64,000 bases of DNA from Roseiarcus sp963770275 (GCA_963770275.1 CAVYPD010000048.1:62001-126000); one strand, 5' to 3'. Positions 15,613 through 25,972 are shown, counted from the stretch's first letter. Numbers and translations are program-made. The notes: generated by a model not told the origin, from the sequence alone.

Positions 15613-16590
15613 ACACAACGCCTTTTCCGACCGAGCGCTCGGGCAAGCAGATCGACGTCGTCGCCGTTATCGAGCGCTACGGTCTGCTCGCCTTCTGCGC
15701 TGTTCTCGTGCTTCTCACCGCCGCGGTGTCGCCGGCCTTCCGCTCCTCCACCAATCTGCAGAACGTGCTGACCAACGTCGCGCCGCTGGCCATCGTCGTG
15801 CTGGGCCAGTCCATGGTGATTTTGGTCAGGGGCTTCGACCTCTCGGTGTCTTCCGTGATGGCGACGGCGGCTGTCATCGCGACGCAGTTCGAGGGCGCCG
15901 GCGGCTCTCGCCTTTCCGCTCACGCTTTTGGCGACTCTGCTCATGTCGCTCGTCGTGGGGCTGGCCAACGGTTTCCTTGTGACGAAACGAGACATGTCGC
16001 CGTTTCTCGCGACGCTCGCGACGATGATCGTGCTTCAGGGCCTGCGTTTCGCCTGGACGCGCGGCGCCCCCTCGGGACGCGTTCCGCCGGAGCTTCAGTT
16101 GGTTGGCGCGGGTCAGTTTTTTGGGGTCCCTGTCAATTTGCTTGTGCTGGCCGTCCTCACCCTCATCGTCTGGGTCGCGCTCGCCAAGACGCCATTCGGG
16201 CGCAGGGTCTACATGGTCGGCGGCGGCCCGCGCGCTGCGGAGCTCGTGGGCGTAAACGTCGACCGCACCGTGATCGCCTGCTACGTCGCCAGCGCAGTGC
16301 TTGCGGGCATCGGAGGGCTGGTGCTCGTCGGCTATGTCAGCGGTGTCGACAACTGGGTGGGTCGCGGCTACGAGCTCGACTCGATCGTCGCCGCGGTGAT
16401 GGGCGGGGTGGCGCTCTCTGGTGGGCGCGGCAGCGTGCTCGGCGGCATCCTCGGCGCCTTCCTGCTCACGGTGATCTTCAACATCGTGCTGCTCCTGGGA
16501 TTCCCGGTGCAGCTGCAATTCGTCGTCAAGGGCCTCATCATCATTCTCGCGATGGCGATCTATCGCTTGGGCGGAGGCACCGCCGGTTGA
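15609..16590 (+). CDS. CUT2 sugar ABC transporter 1, permease B (one frame disruption)
   Basis: The ATG at 15609 overlaps the preceding stop (ATGA). The first part carries LAIVVLGQSMVILVRGFDLSV, split here as LGQSMVILVRGFDLS, a BPD_transp_2 hallmark. Near 15901-15905 the frame shifts by one surplus base (in a GGCGGC context), after which ALAFPLTLLATLLMS and GGVALSGGRGSVLGG continue to the stop at 16590. Corrected length would be 326 residues, normal for this family. Both halves are well conserved, so a sequencing error or a very recent mutation is likely. It ends the transporter-1 operon. Confidence 0.85.
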
Positions 16591-16694
16591 AGCTCACGTC
16601 CGGTGTCCGGCACCGACAAGCGCGGCGATTTCCCGGAGGCGCACCTTGCAACTCTTGATTAATCGACGTCATCTCGGAGCGTTCGCGAGTTCGC

Positions 16695-17415
16695 TCATTG
16701 CGCGAGATATCCGCCGTCCACGATGAGTTCGCTGCCCGTGACGAAGGACGAATCATCGCTTGCGAGAAACAGGCAGACATTGGCGACTTCGCGCGGCGTT
16801 CCCATCCTGCCCATGGGGGTGGCGGCTATGATGCCCGCATTCATCTCGTCCGACTGGGCTTCGACCAACGGCGTGCGAATGAGCCCGGGATGGACCGAAT
16901 TCACCCGGATGTTCTCGGGCGCGTAGCTGATCGCTGCGTTCTTGGTGAGGTTGCGGACCCCGCCCTTTCCGGCGCTGTAAGCGGCCGCGCCGCCGACGCC
17001 AACATTTCCCCAAATCGAGGAGAAGTTGACGATCGACCCCTTGCCTGCCTTGCGCATGGCAGGCAGCACCGCCTTCATTCCAAGGAACGTTCCCGTAAGA
17101 TTGACTGAGACCACGGCATTGAAATCTTCAAGCTCGGTGTCCGCCACCTGACCGTAGGCGCGCACGATTCCAGCGTTGTTGACGAGGACGTCGATCCGGC
17201 CATGCTTCGCGACGATGGCGTCGACCACCTTTTTCCAATCGTCGGGCTTCGTCACGTCGAGCGTTGACCGGCTCGATCCCCTTACCGCTCGCGACATCCT
17301 TGATGTCGCCTGCGTAGACGAGCGCGCCCTCTTCCGCGAAAAGCTCCGCGACTGCGCGGCCGATTCCCTGCGCCGCGCCGCTGACCAGCGCCACCTTGGC
17401 TTCCAGCTTGCCCAT
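16695..17415 (-). CDS. Short-chain dehydrogenase/reductase (one frame disruption)
   Basis: The ATG at 17415 (ribosome site GGAGGACC) begins MGKLEAKVALVSGAAQGIG with the SDR cofactor loop; the frame then needs to skip one base near 17262 to continue as LDVTKPDDWKKVVDAI. The rest has VLVNNAGIV, FSSIWG, YSAGK and the C-terminal LIVDGGYLAQ, all canonical for FabG-like SDRs. Corrected length is about 239 residues. It is divergent from the second wHTH-SBP regulator, with a 259-bp shared control region. Confidence 0.85.
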
Positions 17416-17548
17416 CAAAGGTCCTCCCTCACGCATGCGCGCCCCTTACGCGCTTATATTCTGAAATCACGGATCCGCGCCCGTCGGCTAGCGTCGAAAT
17501 ACTCATAGTGAGCCGGAACGTCGCCGTCGCTTCGTGGAAGTCCCGCGT

Positions 17549-17564
17549 TTGTTCAAAGTGGCAA
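17549..17564 (+). promoter_or_regulatory. TGTYCAAA-type promoter motif, copy D
   Basis: TGTTCAAAGTGGCAAT lies between the divergent SDR (17415) and the second wHTH-SBP regulator (about 17675). It overlaps a second palindromic element GGCAATTTTGCC at 17559-17570. About 50 bp upstream, near 17495, is a partial match to the 33-bp repeat of 4116-4148. Confidence 0.5.
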
Positions 17565-17674
17565 TTTTGCCCTCCCCATGACCCACCGGCGTTGGTGTAG
17601 TCTTCGTATGCGTCGGGGTTGGAACGGGTCCGCCGGGGACCATACGGGTTTCGGCCAGGACAAGAACAGAGACA

Positions 17675-19499
17675 ATGCGCGAGGAACACCATTCGCCTTC
17701 GGGCATTCGGGAGCAGCGCGGCGCCGGTGCGGGGCTCGCGGCGGACGTTCTTTGGGCATGACGGCGAGGACATTCGGGTCGGGTTGGACTTCCTCGAGGC
17801 GCTGTGCGGCGAACTCGGCTCCGGCTTCGAGCTCGAGGCGCCGAACCCTTACCTCTCCATGGCGATCGGTCTCGTCCGTGCCCATCTTGACGCGCGCCCT
17901 GTCACGCAGACCTCGCTGATCGCTGCCGCAGGCGTCCCCTATGCGACGGCGATGCGGCGCCTCAGGGAGATGGATTCCGCGGGACTGCTCGAACGCCGGG
18001 CGCGGAGCCGTTCGGGCCGCAGCTTTTCGATTCACCCGAGCCAGAAGCTTGTGGACGCGGTGGCGGCCATGGCGGCCCGGGTGCGCCTTCTCTCTTGCCG
18101 GCATTTCGGTGACGAGGCGCGGGTTTCCCACGAGCATTACTTCCTGGGGAGCTATCGCACGAGCGCGAACATCAATCCGCCTCGCATCCTTCCCCGCGCT
18201 CTGAGCTTGCCGGGCGGACTGCGGGTCCTGGCTCACGCCGATCCGACGTTCATGGTGATGGACAATCTGAAGCGGCAGTTCGAGCAAGTAATCGGCGCCA
18301 GGATCCAACTGCGCGCGCTTTCGATCGACAAGCTTCGCGAGGAGACGCTTCGCAATGCGGAGCGCAAGGTCAGCCGATACGACATTGTCGCGGCGGACCT
18401 TCCCTGGATCGGGGAATTCGCAGAGCGCGGCGTCCTCCTGCCGCTCGACTCGCTTATGGACATCGGACGGCTCGATACAACCGATTTTCACCCAATGGGC
18501 TGGCGGGCGGCTCACTGGGCGGGCCGTCCCTACGGCGCGCCGAGTCAGACGACGCCTGAACTCCTGTTCTACCGTCGCGACCTTTTCGCAGAAGCCGGGC
18601 TCGAGCCTCCGCGTACGACCGATGACGTGTTGGCTTCGGCGCGATACTTTCATCGGCCTACGCGCCGACGATACGGAATCGCTTGGAACGCTGCGCGCGG
18701 CACGCCGCTCGGTCATACGTTCATCATGGCGTGTGCAGATTTCGGCCAGCCGGTGATGAACCTGAGGCGCGTGAAATTCGGCTTCGACCCCGAACCGCCC
18801 GCCGTCGAAAGTCGGCGTGCGACCATCGACACCCCGCTGGGCCTCGAAGCGGCCGGGTACCTGCGGGCGCTTCTGGCCTATTCGCCGCCCGACATTCTGT
18901 CGATGGGATGGTATGAGCGCATTCGACCCTATGCGGCTGGGCGCGTCGCGATGGCCTACAGTTTCACTGCGCTTGCGCCCTTTGTCGAACTGGATCCGAG
19001 TTCGCCCGCCAATGGCCAGACGGGCTACCTGCCTCATCCCTCGATGCCGGGCGGAAGCCCGATCGCCACGGTCGGCGGATATGTTCTGGGCGTGCCCGCA
19101 AACCTGCCGCTGGAGCGGCGAGGTGACGCCGTCGAGGCCCTGGTCGCGTTTACGTCGCGCGAGGCGCAGAAGCTTTTCGTCCTCAACGGCTGCCGGACTT
19201 CCCCGCGCTATTCCGTCGGAGCCGATCCCGAGGTCCGGCGGCTATCACCGATCTTCGAAGCCGTCGACGCGATGTCCTGGCGCGAGGAGCTTCAGTTTTG
19301 GCCGCGCCCACCCGCGCCGCAGATTGCCGAGATCATTCAGATCTGCGGCGAAGAGTTGCACGCCATGTTGAGAGGCGTCTGCTCGCCCCGGGAAGCGCTA
19401 CGCAAAGCGCAAGCGCGCGCCGATCTGCTGATGAGTTCACGCCAAACCGATCGTGGAGACATGCGTTGGATCGCTGACGCCGAAAGGGCAAGATCATGA
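17675..19499 (+). CDS. Second winged-helix/CUT1-type solute-binding-domain regulator
   Basis: This is a paralogue of 6876-8726. A helix-turn-helix unit (VTQTSLIAAAGVPYATAMRR, then LREMDSAGLLERRA) precedes a solute-binding-protein-like domain with YDIVAADLPWIGEFAE, LPLDSLM, GAPSQTTPELLFYRRDLF, RYGIAWNAARGTPLGHTF and NGCRTSPRYSV. No signal peptide is visible. The N terminus is uncertain: an ATG at 17675 opens a natural-looking 28-codon frame that would join the main frame if one base near 17756 is surplus, while a TTG at 17619 keeps the main frame but gives an arginine-rich, unlikely start. It sits divergent from an SDR and upstream of M24 and TIM-barrel genes. Confidence 0.82.
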
Positions 19500-19754
19500 T
19501 GATTGCCGGAGCGACCGTCGGATGGACGCCCGTGTTTGTCTCTGCGACATCGACCCGACCGATGCCAACGCCGCCCGCCTTGTCTTGGGAGACGGGGAGG
19601 TGGAGGCGGCGGAGGAGGGTTCACGCAGGCGGTATCGGAAAATTCCTGAAGCCCGTGGCGAGGCGGCACGCAGGATCCGCGCTTCGTCACCTTCTCAGTT
19701 CTCGCAAACCTAAGATCGCGCAGAATGGCGCCAGAGCATAAGGAGGCTTAACCC

Positions 19755-21056
19755 GTGAATACGTCTGCTCTCTCTCCCCGCATCCTCAGGCCGGAAGACA
19801 TGGATCCTCGCTGGCGCTGGGACAAGCACATCCCGGCGCTCGGCCATACCGCGGTCGATTTCGAGCGTCGGGTCGATCACGACCGGCTTCGGAAATACCG
19901 GCTCTCGCGGGCCAAGGCGGCGCTTAAGGAATCCGGCTGCGGCGCGCTTCTGCTCTTCGACGTGAACAACATCCGTTACGTGACCGGCACCAAGATCGGC
20001 GAATGGGAGCGCGACAAAATGTGTCGCTTCGCCCTGTTGGCGGGCGACGATGAGCCCTATGTCTGGGACTTCGGCTCCGCAGCAGTCCATCACAAGCTCT
20101 ACTGCGACTGGCTAGACCCCGATCATTGTCGCGCCGGCGTGGTCGGCATGCGCGGCACCATTCCGCCATCCTTCGGCCTGATGAAGCGGTACGCTGAAGA
20201 GATTGCCGGCCTCGTGAAGAAGGCCGGCGTCGCCGACATGCCGATCGGACTCGACTACGCAGAGACTGCGATGTTCTTCGCGCTTCAGGACGCCGGCCTG
20301 AAGATCGTCGACGGCCAGCAGATCATGCTCGGCGCGCGCGAGATCAAGAACATCGATGAGATCCAGCTGCTCAACCAGGCGGCCAGCATGGTGGACGGCG
20401 TCTATCATATGATCTGGGAAGAGCTGAAGCCGGGCATTCGCGAGAACGATATTGTCGCGATGTCGAACAAGCTGCTCTACCAGATGGGATCCGACGACGT
20501 CGAAGCAATCAACGCGATCTCAGGCGAACGCTGCAATCCGCATCCGCACAATTTTACCGACCGCATCTTCCGGCCGGGCGACCAGGCGTTTTTCGACATC
20601 CTGCACGCCTATCAAGGCTATCGGACCTGCTACTATCGCACGTTCAATCTCGGTCGCGCGACGCCTGCGCAGCATGACGCCTACAAGCAGTGCCGCGAAT
20701 GGCTCGATAAGGCGATCGCGCTGATCAAGCCGGGCGTCAGCACCGATGTCGTCGCCAAAGTCTGGCCGACAGCGGAGAGCCTCGGATTCCCGGATGAGCT
20801 TTCGGCGTTCGGCTTGCAGTTCGGGCATGGGCTGGGTCTCGCCCTGCACGAACGGCCGATCATCAGTCGTGTCGTCAGCCTCGAAAATCCCATGGAGATA
20901 AAGACGGGCATGGTGTTCGCGCTCGAAACCTATTGCCCGGCTACGGACGGCTACTCCGCGGCGAGAATCGAGGAGGAAGTGGTCGTGACGGACAAGGGAT
21001 GCACGGTCATCACGCTGTTCCCGGCCGAAGACCTGCCGATCGCCAACCGGTACTGA
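19755..21056 (+). CDS. M24-family metallohydrolase with an altered metal site
   Basis: A GTG start with AGGAGG 8 nt upstream gives 433 residues. The N-terminal creatinase-like domain (LLFDVNNIRYVTGTKIGEW) precedes the pita-bread domain. Metal-site elements are FFDILHAYQGYRTCYYRTF, GHGLGLALHERP, FALETY and ARIEEEV. Compared with the usual D-x11-D pair of M24 peptidases, the first Asp is kept but the second position reads Cys (YRTC in place of YxSD); the His and both Glu ligands remain. This argues for a non-peptidase role as in creatinase or DddP-like members. Its paralogue is at 1-656. A TIM-barrel gene follows 350 bp later. Confidence 0.87.
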   Translation: MNTSALSPRILRPEDMDPRWRWDKHIPALGHTAVDFERRVDHDRLRKYRLSRAKAALKESGCGALLLFDVNNIRYVTGTKIGEWERDKMCRFALLAGDDEPYVWDFGSAAVHHKLYCDWLDPDHCRAGVVGMRGTIPPSFGLMKRYAEEIAGLVKKAGVADMPIGLDYAETAMFFALQDAGLKIVDGQQIMLGAREIKNIDEIQLLNQAASMVDGVYHMIWEELKPGIRENDIVAMSNKLLYQMGSDDVEAINAISGERCNPHPHNFTDRIFRPGDQAFFDILHAYQGYRTCYYRTFNLGRATPAQHDAYKQCREWLDKAIALIKPGVSTDVVAKVWPTAESLGFPDELSAFGLQFGHGLGLALHERPIISRVVSLENPMEIKTGMVFALETYCPATDGYSAARIEEEVVVTDKGCTVITLFPAEDLPIANRY

Positions 21057-21406
21057 CGGCAGGCTTGTCATCCCGACTGGAACGTGGCGACATCTCAAGA
21101 ACGTCGCTCGCACGGCATCCAACCGTGCGAACGCAACCGGCTCAGGGTGATATCCGTTTTGAACAACTGCCTCGTATCGAGCCGGCTTCGACGCCGGCAA
21201 GATCGGCATAACTAGACATCGCTTCGCGATCGCTCCCTTGTGTCGGACGCGAAGTGGCGGAAAGGGAGGAATTCCAGGTGTGGGTGGCGCGCAGCGTCAC
21301 GAGTGCCGGTCACATCCTGTCTCCGCGGACGCGCGTCCGCCCGAGGATCTGCCGCCAAGCGCATTCAAATCCGTTAAGCCGGAAGCGCCTTTGAGGGTCG
21401 TTGTTA
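21057..21406. other. Leader region upstream of the second TIM-barrel operon
   Basis: No coding frame is convincing in these 350 bp. It holds motif copy E at 21150-21165, preceded directly by CTCAGGGTGA, an element resembling CTCATAGTGAG near 17500 and the centre of the 33-bp repeat. A promoter for the operon 21407-24231 probably lies here. Confidence 0.45.
21150..21165 (-). promoter_or_regulatory. TGTYCAAA-type promoter motif, copy E
   Basis: On the minus strand this reads TGTTCAAAACGGATAT and is identical over all 16 bases to copy F at 26062-26077. It lies 242 bp before the TIM-barrel start at 21407. Confidence 0.6.
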
Positions 21407-22267
21407 ATGCCACGCAAGATTGAACTGCTCGCCGGATACTGGACGATCGCGGGCGATTGCTATGCCATGGGTCCATCCGAGGTCAGTCCGTTCCCATTGA
21501 AGGAACGGGTCGAGGCCGCATCGGCGGCCGGATATACAGGGCTTGGGCTGGTTCATCAGGACCTCGTTTTCAACGCCAAAGCGATGGGCTACGGGGCGAT
21601 GAAGCGACTGTTTGACGATCACGGGATTGTTCATATCGAGGTGGAGTTCCTCGGAGACTGGTTCGAGTCGGGCGCAAAGCGCGAAACGTCCGACCGGATC
21701 CGGAAAGACCTGCTTGAGGCGGCGCATGCGCTCGGCGCACGGGACATCAAATGCGCCGGTGAGATGTGGACCGAGCAATGCGACACATCGAGGATGGGCG
21801 ACGCCTTCGCGAGCGTGTGTGAAGACGCACAAAAGGTTGGCGCGACGATCGCCATGGAAATCTTGCCGATGAGCAACGTGCGGACGCTCGAGACGGCCAA
21901 GGCCATCGTCGAACGCGCGGGTCAGCCGAACGGAGGCCTATGCCTGGATATCTGGCACTTCGTGCGAGGGGGCATAGACTTCGCAAAGATCAATGGCCTT
22001 CCTACGACCATGATCAATTCGGTAGAGTTGGACGACGCCGCCGCGGAGCTCAAAGGCTCGCTGTGGGAGGATACTCTGTTCCATCGTCTCTACCCGGGCG
22101 AGGGAAGTTTTGATTGTCCAGCTTTCATCAAGGCCATCGAACATGCTGGATTTCACGGCGTCTACGGCGTGGAGGTTATCAACCGGGCGTATCGCATGTT
22201 GCCTTTGAGGGAGCAGGCCGAGCGCTCCTTTAAGGGCGCGATGGCGCAATTCGCGAATCTGGCCTGA
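21407..22267 (+). CDS. TIM-barrel sugar isomerase/epimerase family protein, paralogue of 8930-9781
   Basis: The ATG at 21407 has GAGGG 9 nt upstream and gives 286 residues. Barrel-strand motifs match the first copy: GYTGLGLVHQDLV, VHIEVEFLGDWFE, AMEILPMSN, LCLDIWHFVRGG, NSVELDDA and YGVEVINRAYRMLPL, keeping the likely metal-binding Glu, Asp, His and Glu. It should catalyse the same kind of isomerisation on a related substrate. It heads an operon with an SDR (25 bp downstream) and an alcohol dehydrogenase, whereas the first copy is paired with Gfo/Idh. Confidence 0.88.
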   Translation: MPRKIELLAGYWTIAGDCYAMGPSEVSPFPLKERVEAASAAGYTGLGLVHQDLVFNAKAMGYGAMKRLFDDHGIVHIEVEFLGDWFESGAKRETSDRIRKDLLEAAHALGARDIKCAGEMWTEQCDTSRMGDAFASVCEDAQKVGATIAMEILPMSNVRTLETAKAIVERAGQPNGGLCLDIWHFVRGGIDFAKINGLPTTMINSVELDDAAAELKGSLWEDTLFHRLYPGEGSFDCPAFIKAIEHAGFHGVYGVEVINRAYRMLPLREQAERSFKGAMAQFANLA

Positions 22268-22291
22268 GCAAAGGCTACAAGGGAGGAAAGC

Positions 22292-23095
22292 GTGGAAACC
22301 AATCTCAAGGACAAGGTGGTCCTCATCACTGGGGCCGCTTCTGGCATCGGGCGGGCGACGGCGCTTGCCTTCGCGAAGCAGGGTAGCAGGCTGGCGCTCG
22401 TGGACTTCGACAAGGCCGAACTCGAAACGCTGTGCGCGGAAATCAAAGGGGAGGGCGCAGAGGCGACTTTCGGCCTCGGCGACCTTAGCACCGCCGATGG
22501 CGTGAAGAGCGGGATTTCCGCTGCGCTCGGAGGCAAGTTCGACGGGGTCGATGTTCTGTTCAACAATGTCGGATCCGGTTTCGTCCGCACTTTCGATCAG
22601 CTGACGGACGAGGACTGGGAACAGACCCTTCAGCTCAACTTCATGAGCTATGTTCGCGCGACGCGACTGGTGCTGCCGGACATGCGCAAGCGCGGCGCTG
22701 GCGTCATCGTTAACAACGCTTCGGATCTCGCCCGCCAGCCTGAGCCCGTCCCGACCGACTATTCCGTGTCGAAGGCGGCTGTGCTCGCTTTGACGAAGGG
22801 GCTTGCGCGTTCCGAAGGCCCCAACATTCGCGTGAACGCCGTGGCGCCTGGGCCGATCTGGACGCCCTTTTGGTCCAAGCCGGGAGGCTTCGCGGACACG
22901 ATGGCGGCATTCCATAAGATGCCGCCGAAGGAAGCGGTCGAGCATGAGATGTCGCTGCGCCAACTGCCGTTGAAGCGGCTTGGACAGCCGGAGGAAGTCG
23001 CTAACGTCGTTGTCTTCCTTGCCTCTGACCTCGCGTCATTCGTGACCTCATCGGTTTGGGGCGTGGATGGCGGCTCGATTCGCAGCCTCATCTGA
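22292..23095 (+). CDS. Short-chain dehydrogenase/reductase (SDR)
   Basis: GTG start with GGGAGGAA ribosome site; 267 residues. Classical motifs are TGAASGIGRAT, LFNNVGSG, and a C-terminal VWGVDGGS. The active-site tyrosine motif reads YSVSK, with NNAS before it. It probably interconverts a hydroxyl and a ketone on the same substrate handled by the TIM-barrel enzyme just upstream and the alcohol dehydrogenase just downstream. Confidence 0.88.
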   Translation: METNLKDKVVLITGAASGIGRATALAFAKQGSRLALVDFDKAELETLCAEIKGEGAEATFGLGDLSTADGVKSGISAALGGKFDGVDVLFNNVGSGFVRTFDQLTDEDWEQTLQLNFMSYVRATRLVLPDMRKRGAGVIVNNASDLARQPEPVPTDYSVSKAAVLALTKGLARSEGPNIRVNAVAPGPIWTPFWSKPGGFADTMAAFHKMPPKEAVEHEMSLRQLPLKRLGQPEEVANVVVFLASDLASFVTSSVWGVDGGSIRSLI

Positions 23096-23162
23096 GCGAT
23101 ATTTTCCACGCGCCGTCACCGGCCTCCGGTAAGCCGCGTAGAAATTGAAAAAGGTTGACGGG

Positions 23163-24231
23163 ATGAAAGCGCTTCGTTTCCACAACGCTCGTGATCTGAG
23201 GCTGGACGATGTCTCGCCGCCGCTGGAACCGGTGGCAGACCAAGTGGTGTTGAAGGTCCTACAATGTGGAATCTGCGGCACCGATCTTCACGAGTATCTC
23301 GCCGGGCCGATTATGCTGCCCGTAAAACCTCATCCGGAGAACGGAGCCAAAATCCCAATCATCCTCGGGCACGAATTCTCGGCGATTGTAACGAGCGTCG
23401 GGCCTGCGGTGACCACAACGAAACCGGGGGATCGTGTTGCAATTCTTCCGCATCTGATGAAGTCCGGAGACTATTACGTTCGGCGCAACCTCGGCCAATT
23501 CAGCGCAACGACTGGCCTGGTGGGTCTTGCCTGGCATTGGGGCGGAATGGGCGAATTTGCAGCCGTGCCGGAACAGAATGTCGTGAAGCTCCCTGACTCT
23601 GTAAGCGACGAACAGGGCGCGCTGCTCGAACCCTCCGCTGTCGCGGTGAACGCCATTGACGCTGCCGGAGTTGTCGTGGGCGGCACGGTTCTCATTACGG
23701 GTGCCGGGCCGATTGGCGCGTTGGTCGCGCTTGCTGCGCGCGCCGCCGGGGCTTCAAAGATCTTTGTGTATGAGCCCAACGCAAGCCGACGAGCGCGCCT
23801 CGCAGAATTCGATGGAGTGTCGGTTTACGGAGGATCGTCCGGCTGATTTGGTGAAGACGATCCAGGACCAGACGGATTGCCGGGTTGGCGTTGACGCCTC
23901 TATAGAATGCGCAGGCCATCAAGGAGCGCTCGACCTTTGCGTCGAAGCAACGAGGCGCACCGGCACCATTGCTCAAGTCGGCCTATTCGTTGATCGTCCG
24001 AAGATCGATATGTTCAAGATGTGCGAGAAGGGATTGAACCTCGTCGGATGCTGGGGGAACGCCATTACGCTAGGCCCTCGTCTGGTCGCGATGATCGCAA
24101 GCGGACGATTTCCTGTCGAAAAGGTCATTACGGGACGCGTTTCGCTCAGGAACGCGGTGAGCGACGGGTTTGAGGCGCTCACTGGGAAAGACAACGATCA
24201 TCTGAAGATCCTCATCAAGGTGGCCGCCTAG
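23163..24231 (+). CDS. Zinc-dependent alcohol dehydrogenase, paralogue of 4649-5716 (one frame disruption)
   Basis: The ATG at 23163 starts MKALRFHNARDLRLDD. Catalytic zinc motifs CGICGTDLHEY and LGHEFS and the NAD motif GAGPIGALV are present. Near 23829-23833 one surplus base breaks the frame; after it VGVDASIECAG and LVGCWGNAI continue to a normal C terminus at 24231. The structural-zinc lobe lacks cysteines (SGDYYVRRNLGQFS), as in the first copy. Corrected length is about 355 residues, matching that paralogue. It closes the plus-strand operon and is convergent with the GMC oxidoreductase. Confidence 0.85.
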
Positions 24232-24246
24232 ACGGCGGCTTCGCGT

Positions 24247-24264
24247 GTAAAGGGCAGGCTTTAC
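24247..24264. terminator. Weak hairpin between convergent genes
   Basis: GTAAAG and CTTTAC form a 6-bp stem around GGCAGG in the 77-bp gap between the alcohol dehydrogenase and GMC oxidoreductase ends. It could be a weak bidirectional terminator. Confidence 0.35.
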
Positions 24265-24308
24265 TTTCATCACCGCCGCCAGTCCGTCTTCACGGCGACC
24301 GGTTGGCC

Positions 24309-25972
24309 TCAGCGGCGGGCATCCTCCAGAACGAGCGCCGCGCCCTTCTCGCCGATCATGATCGCGGCGGCGTTGGTGTTTCCCGTAACAATTCTCGGCA
24401 TGATCGAGGCGTCGATCACCCTGAGGTCCTCAATGCCGATCACGCGCAGCCGAGGGTCGACCACCGCGTCGGCTCCAATCCCCATCTTGCACGTACCGAC
24501 CGGATGCAGGAGCGAAAGCCCCGCTTCGCGGCAATAGGCCATCATCTGTTCGTCAGTGCAGACATCAGGGCCAGGCGCGATCTCGGTTTCGACGCAGTCT
24601 GACATAGGCGCGGTCTGCGAGATTTTCCGGGCAAATTTCAGGCCAGCGACAGCCGCCCGCCTATCGGCCTCCGAGGCAAAGAAGTTGAACAGAATCTCGG
24701 GAGGATCGTCGGGGTTCGCGCTTTTCACTCGAACGTGTCCCCGACAGTCCGGGCGCATGTGCTCGGCCAGGATCGTAAATCCGGAGAAGGGAAACGGCGT
24801 CAAATCTTCCTTTGTGCACCAGGCCATGAAGGTCACCATCATGTCGGGAGTCGGGATGTCGGGTGAGCTATGGATGAAAGTGTTCGAATAATTCCCGTTG
24901 TCGGCGAAGGGTCCGGTGCGGAACAAGAGATAGCGAAGAAGCTGCACGCCCCCCTTAAGGGGGTTGTTGTGCAGGTCGTTAACGGTGGTCTTGCAGCGCG
25001 ACCGGCATTGCAGGCCGATCCCGAAATGATCCTGAAGGTTTTCCCCCACGCCGCTCAGTTCGTGCGCGACCTCGATCCCGTGCGCCTTGAGGACGCTCGC
25101 CGGCCCGATTCCGGAGAGCTGAAGCACTGCGGCGAATTGAACGTTCCACCGCACAGGATCACCTCGCCGCGCGCGTGCGCCTCCCGCCGGCCGGACCTGT
25201 CTCGCCAGACCACCCCGGCCGCCCGCTTTCCTTGGAGCACGATTCTCTCGACCATCGCACGCAAAACGACATTGACGTTCTGCTTCGCAGTTCCCTGGAG
25301 ATATCCAGAGGCCGTCGTCCATCGGCGGCCCTTTCGCGTCGTGGTCTGGACGTAGCCGGTGCCGAGTTGTGTGGCGCCGTTGAAATCTGGATTGCGCGGC
25401 ACTCCGAGTCTTTCGGACGCGCTATGAAACGCCTCGCCGAGCGCGTGCCCAGACGGAAGGTCCGAGACCGACACGGGCCCTCCGACGCCGTGATAGGCGT
25501 CCGGCCCGCGCTCCTGGTCTTCGCATGATTTGAAATAGGGCAGTACGCCGTCCCAACCCCAGCCGACACAACCCTGGGCCGCCCAATTGTCGAAGTCCTG
25601 CGCTTGGCCGCGCATGTAAATCATACCGTTGATCGCTGCTGTGCCCCCGAGGACTTTTCCCCGCGGCTGAAAGAGCCTTCGATTGTTGAGGTGTGGTTCG
25701 GGCTCGCTCGTGTAACACCAGTTGATGCTTGGATTGGCGTACAGCTTCGCGTAGCCGAGCGGGATGTGGATCCATGGGCTCCGCGCCGGTCCGCCCGCCT
25801 CCAGCAGCAAGACCGACTTCTTCGCCGCACCGAGCCGCCCCGCGACTGCGCAGCCGGCCGAGCCTGCGCCGATCACAATGTAATCATACGATTGGACGGG
25901 CTCCGCCACGATCCTTGCTCTGACCTGTTCGTCAATTTCCGCGCAGGCTTGCACGAACCGCGCGTCCGCCAA
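24309..25972 (-). CDS. GMC-family FAD oxidoreductase (choline/alcohol dehydrogenase-like, one frame disruption)
   Basis: The N-terminal half has the FAD motif YIVIGAGSAGCAVAGRL with LLLEAGG and GKVLGGTAAINGMIYMRG, both GMC signatures. Near 25126 one base is missing: GGTFNSPQ should continue into LQLSGIGP (second GMC signature). The C-terminal half has the active-site His/Asn region LHPVGTCKMG and VTGNTNAAAIMIGEKGA. Corrected length is about 554 residues, normal for choline dehydrogenase-type enzymes that oxidise primary or secondary alcohols. The outermost start is a TTG at 25972; a GTG at 25909 is an alternative. It is divergent from the transporter-2 binding protein. Confidence 0.87.

Noticed and set aside
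1..21056. Calling the M24 proteins DMSP lyase DddP or ectoine hydrolase
   Set aside because: The N-terminal domain is similar in style, but the metal-site pattern differs and no DMSP or ectoine genes are nearby.
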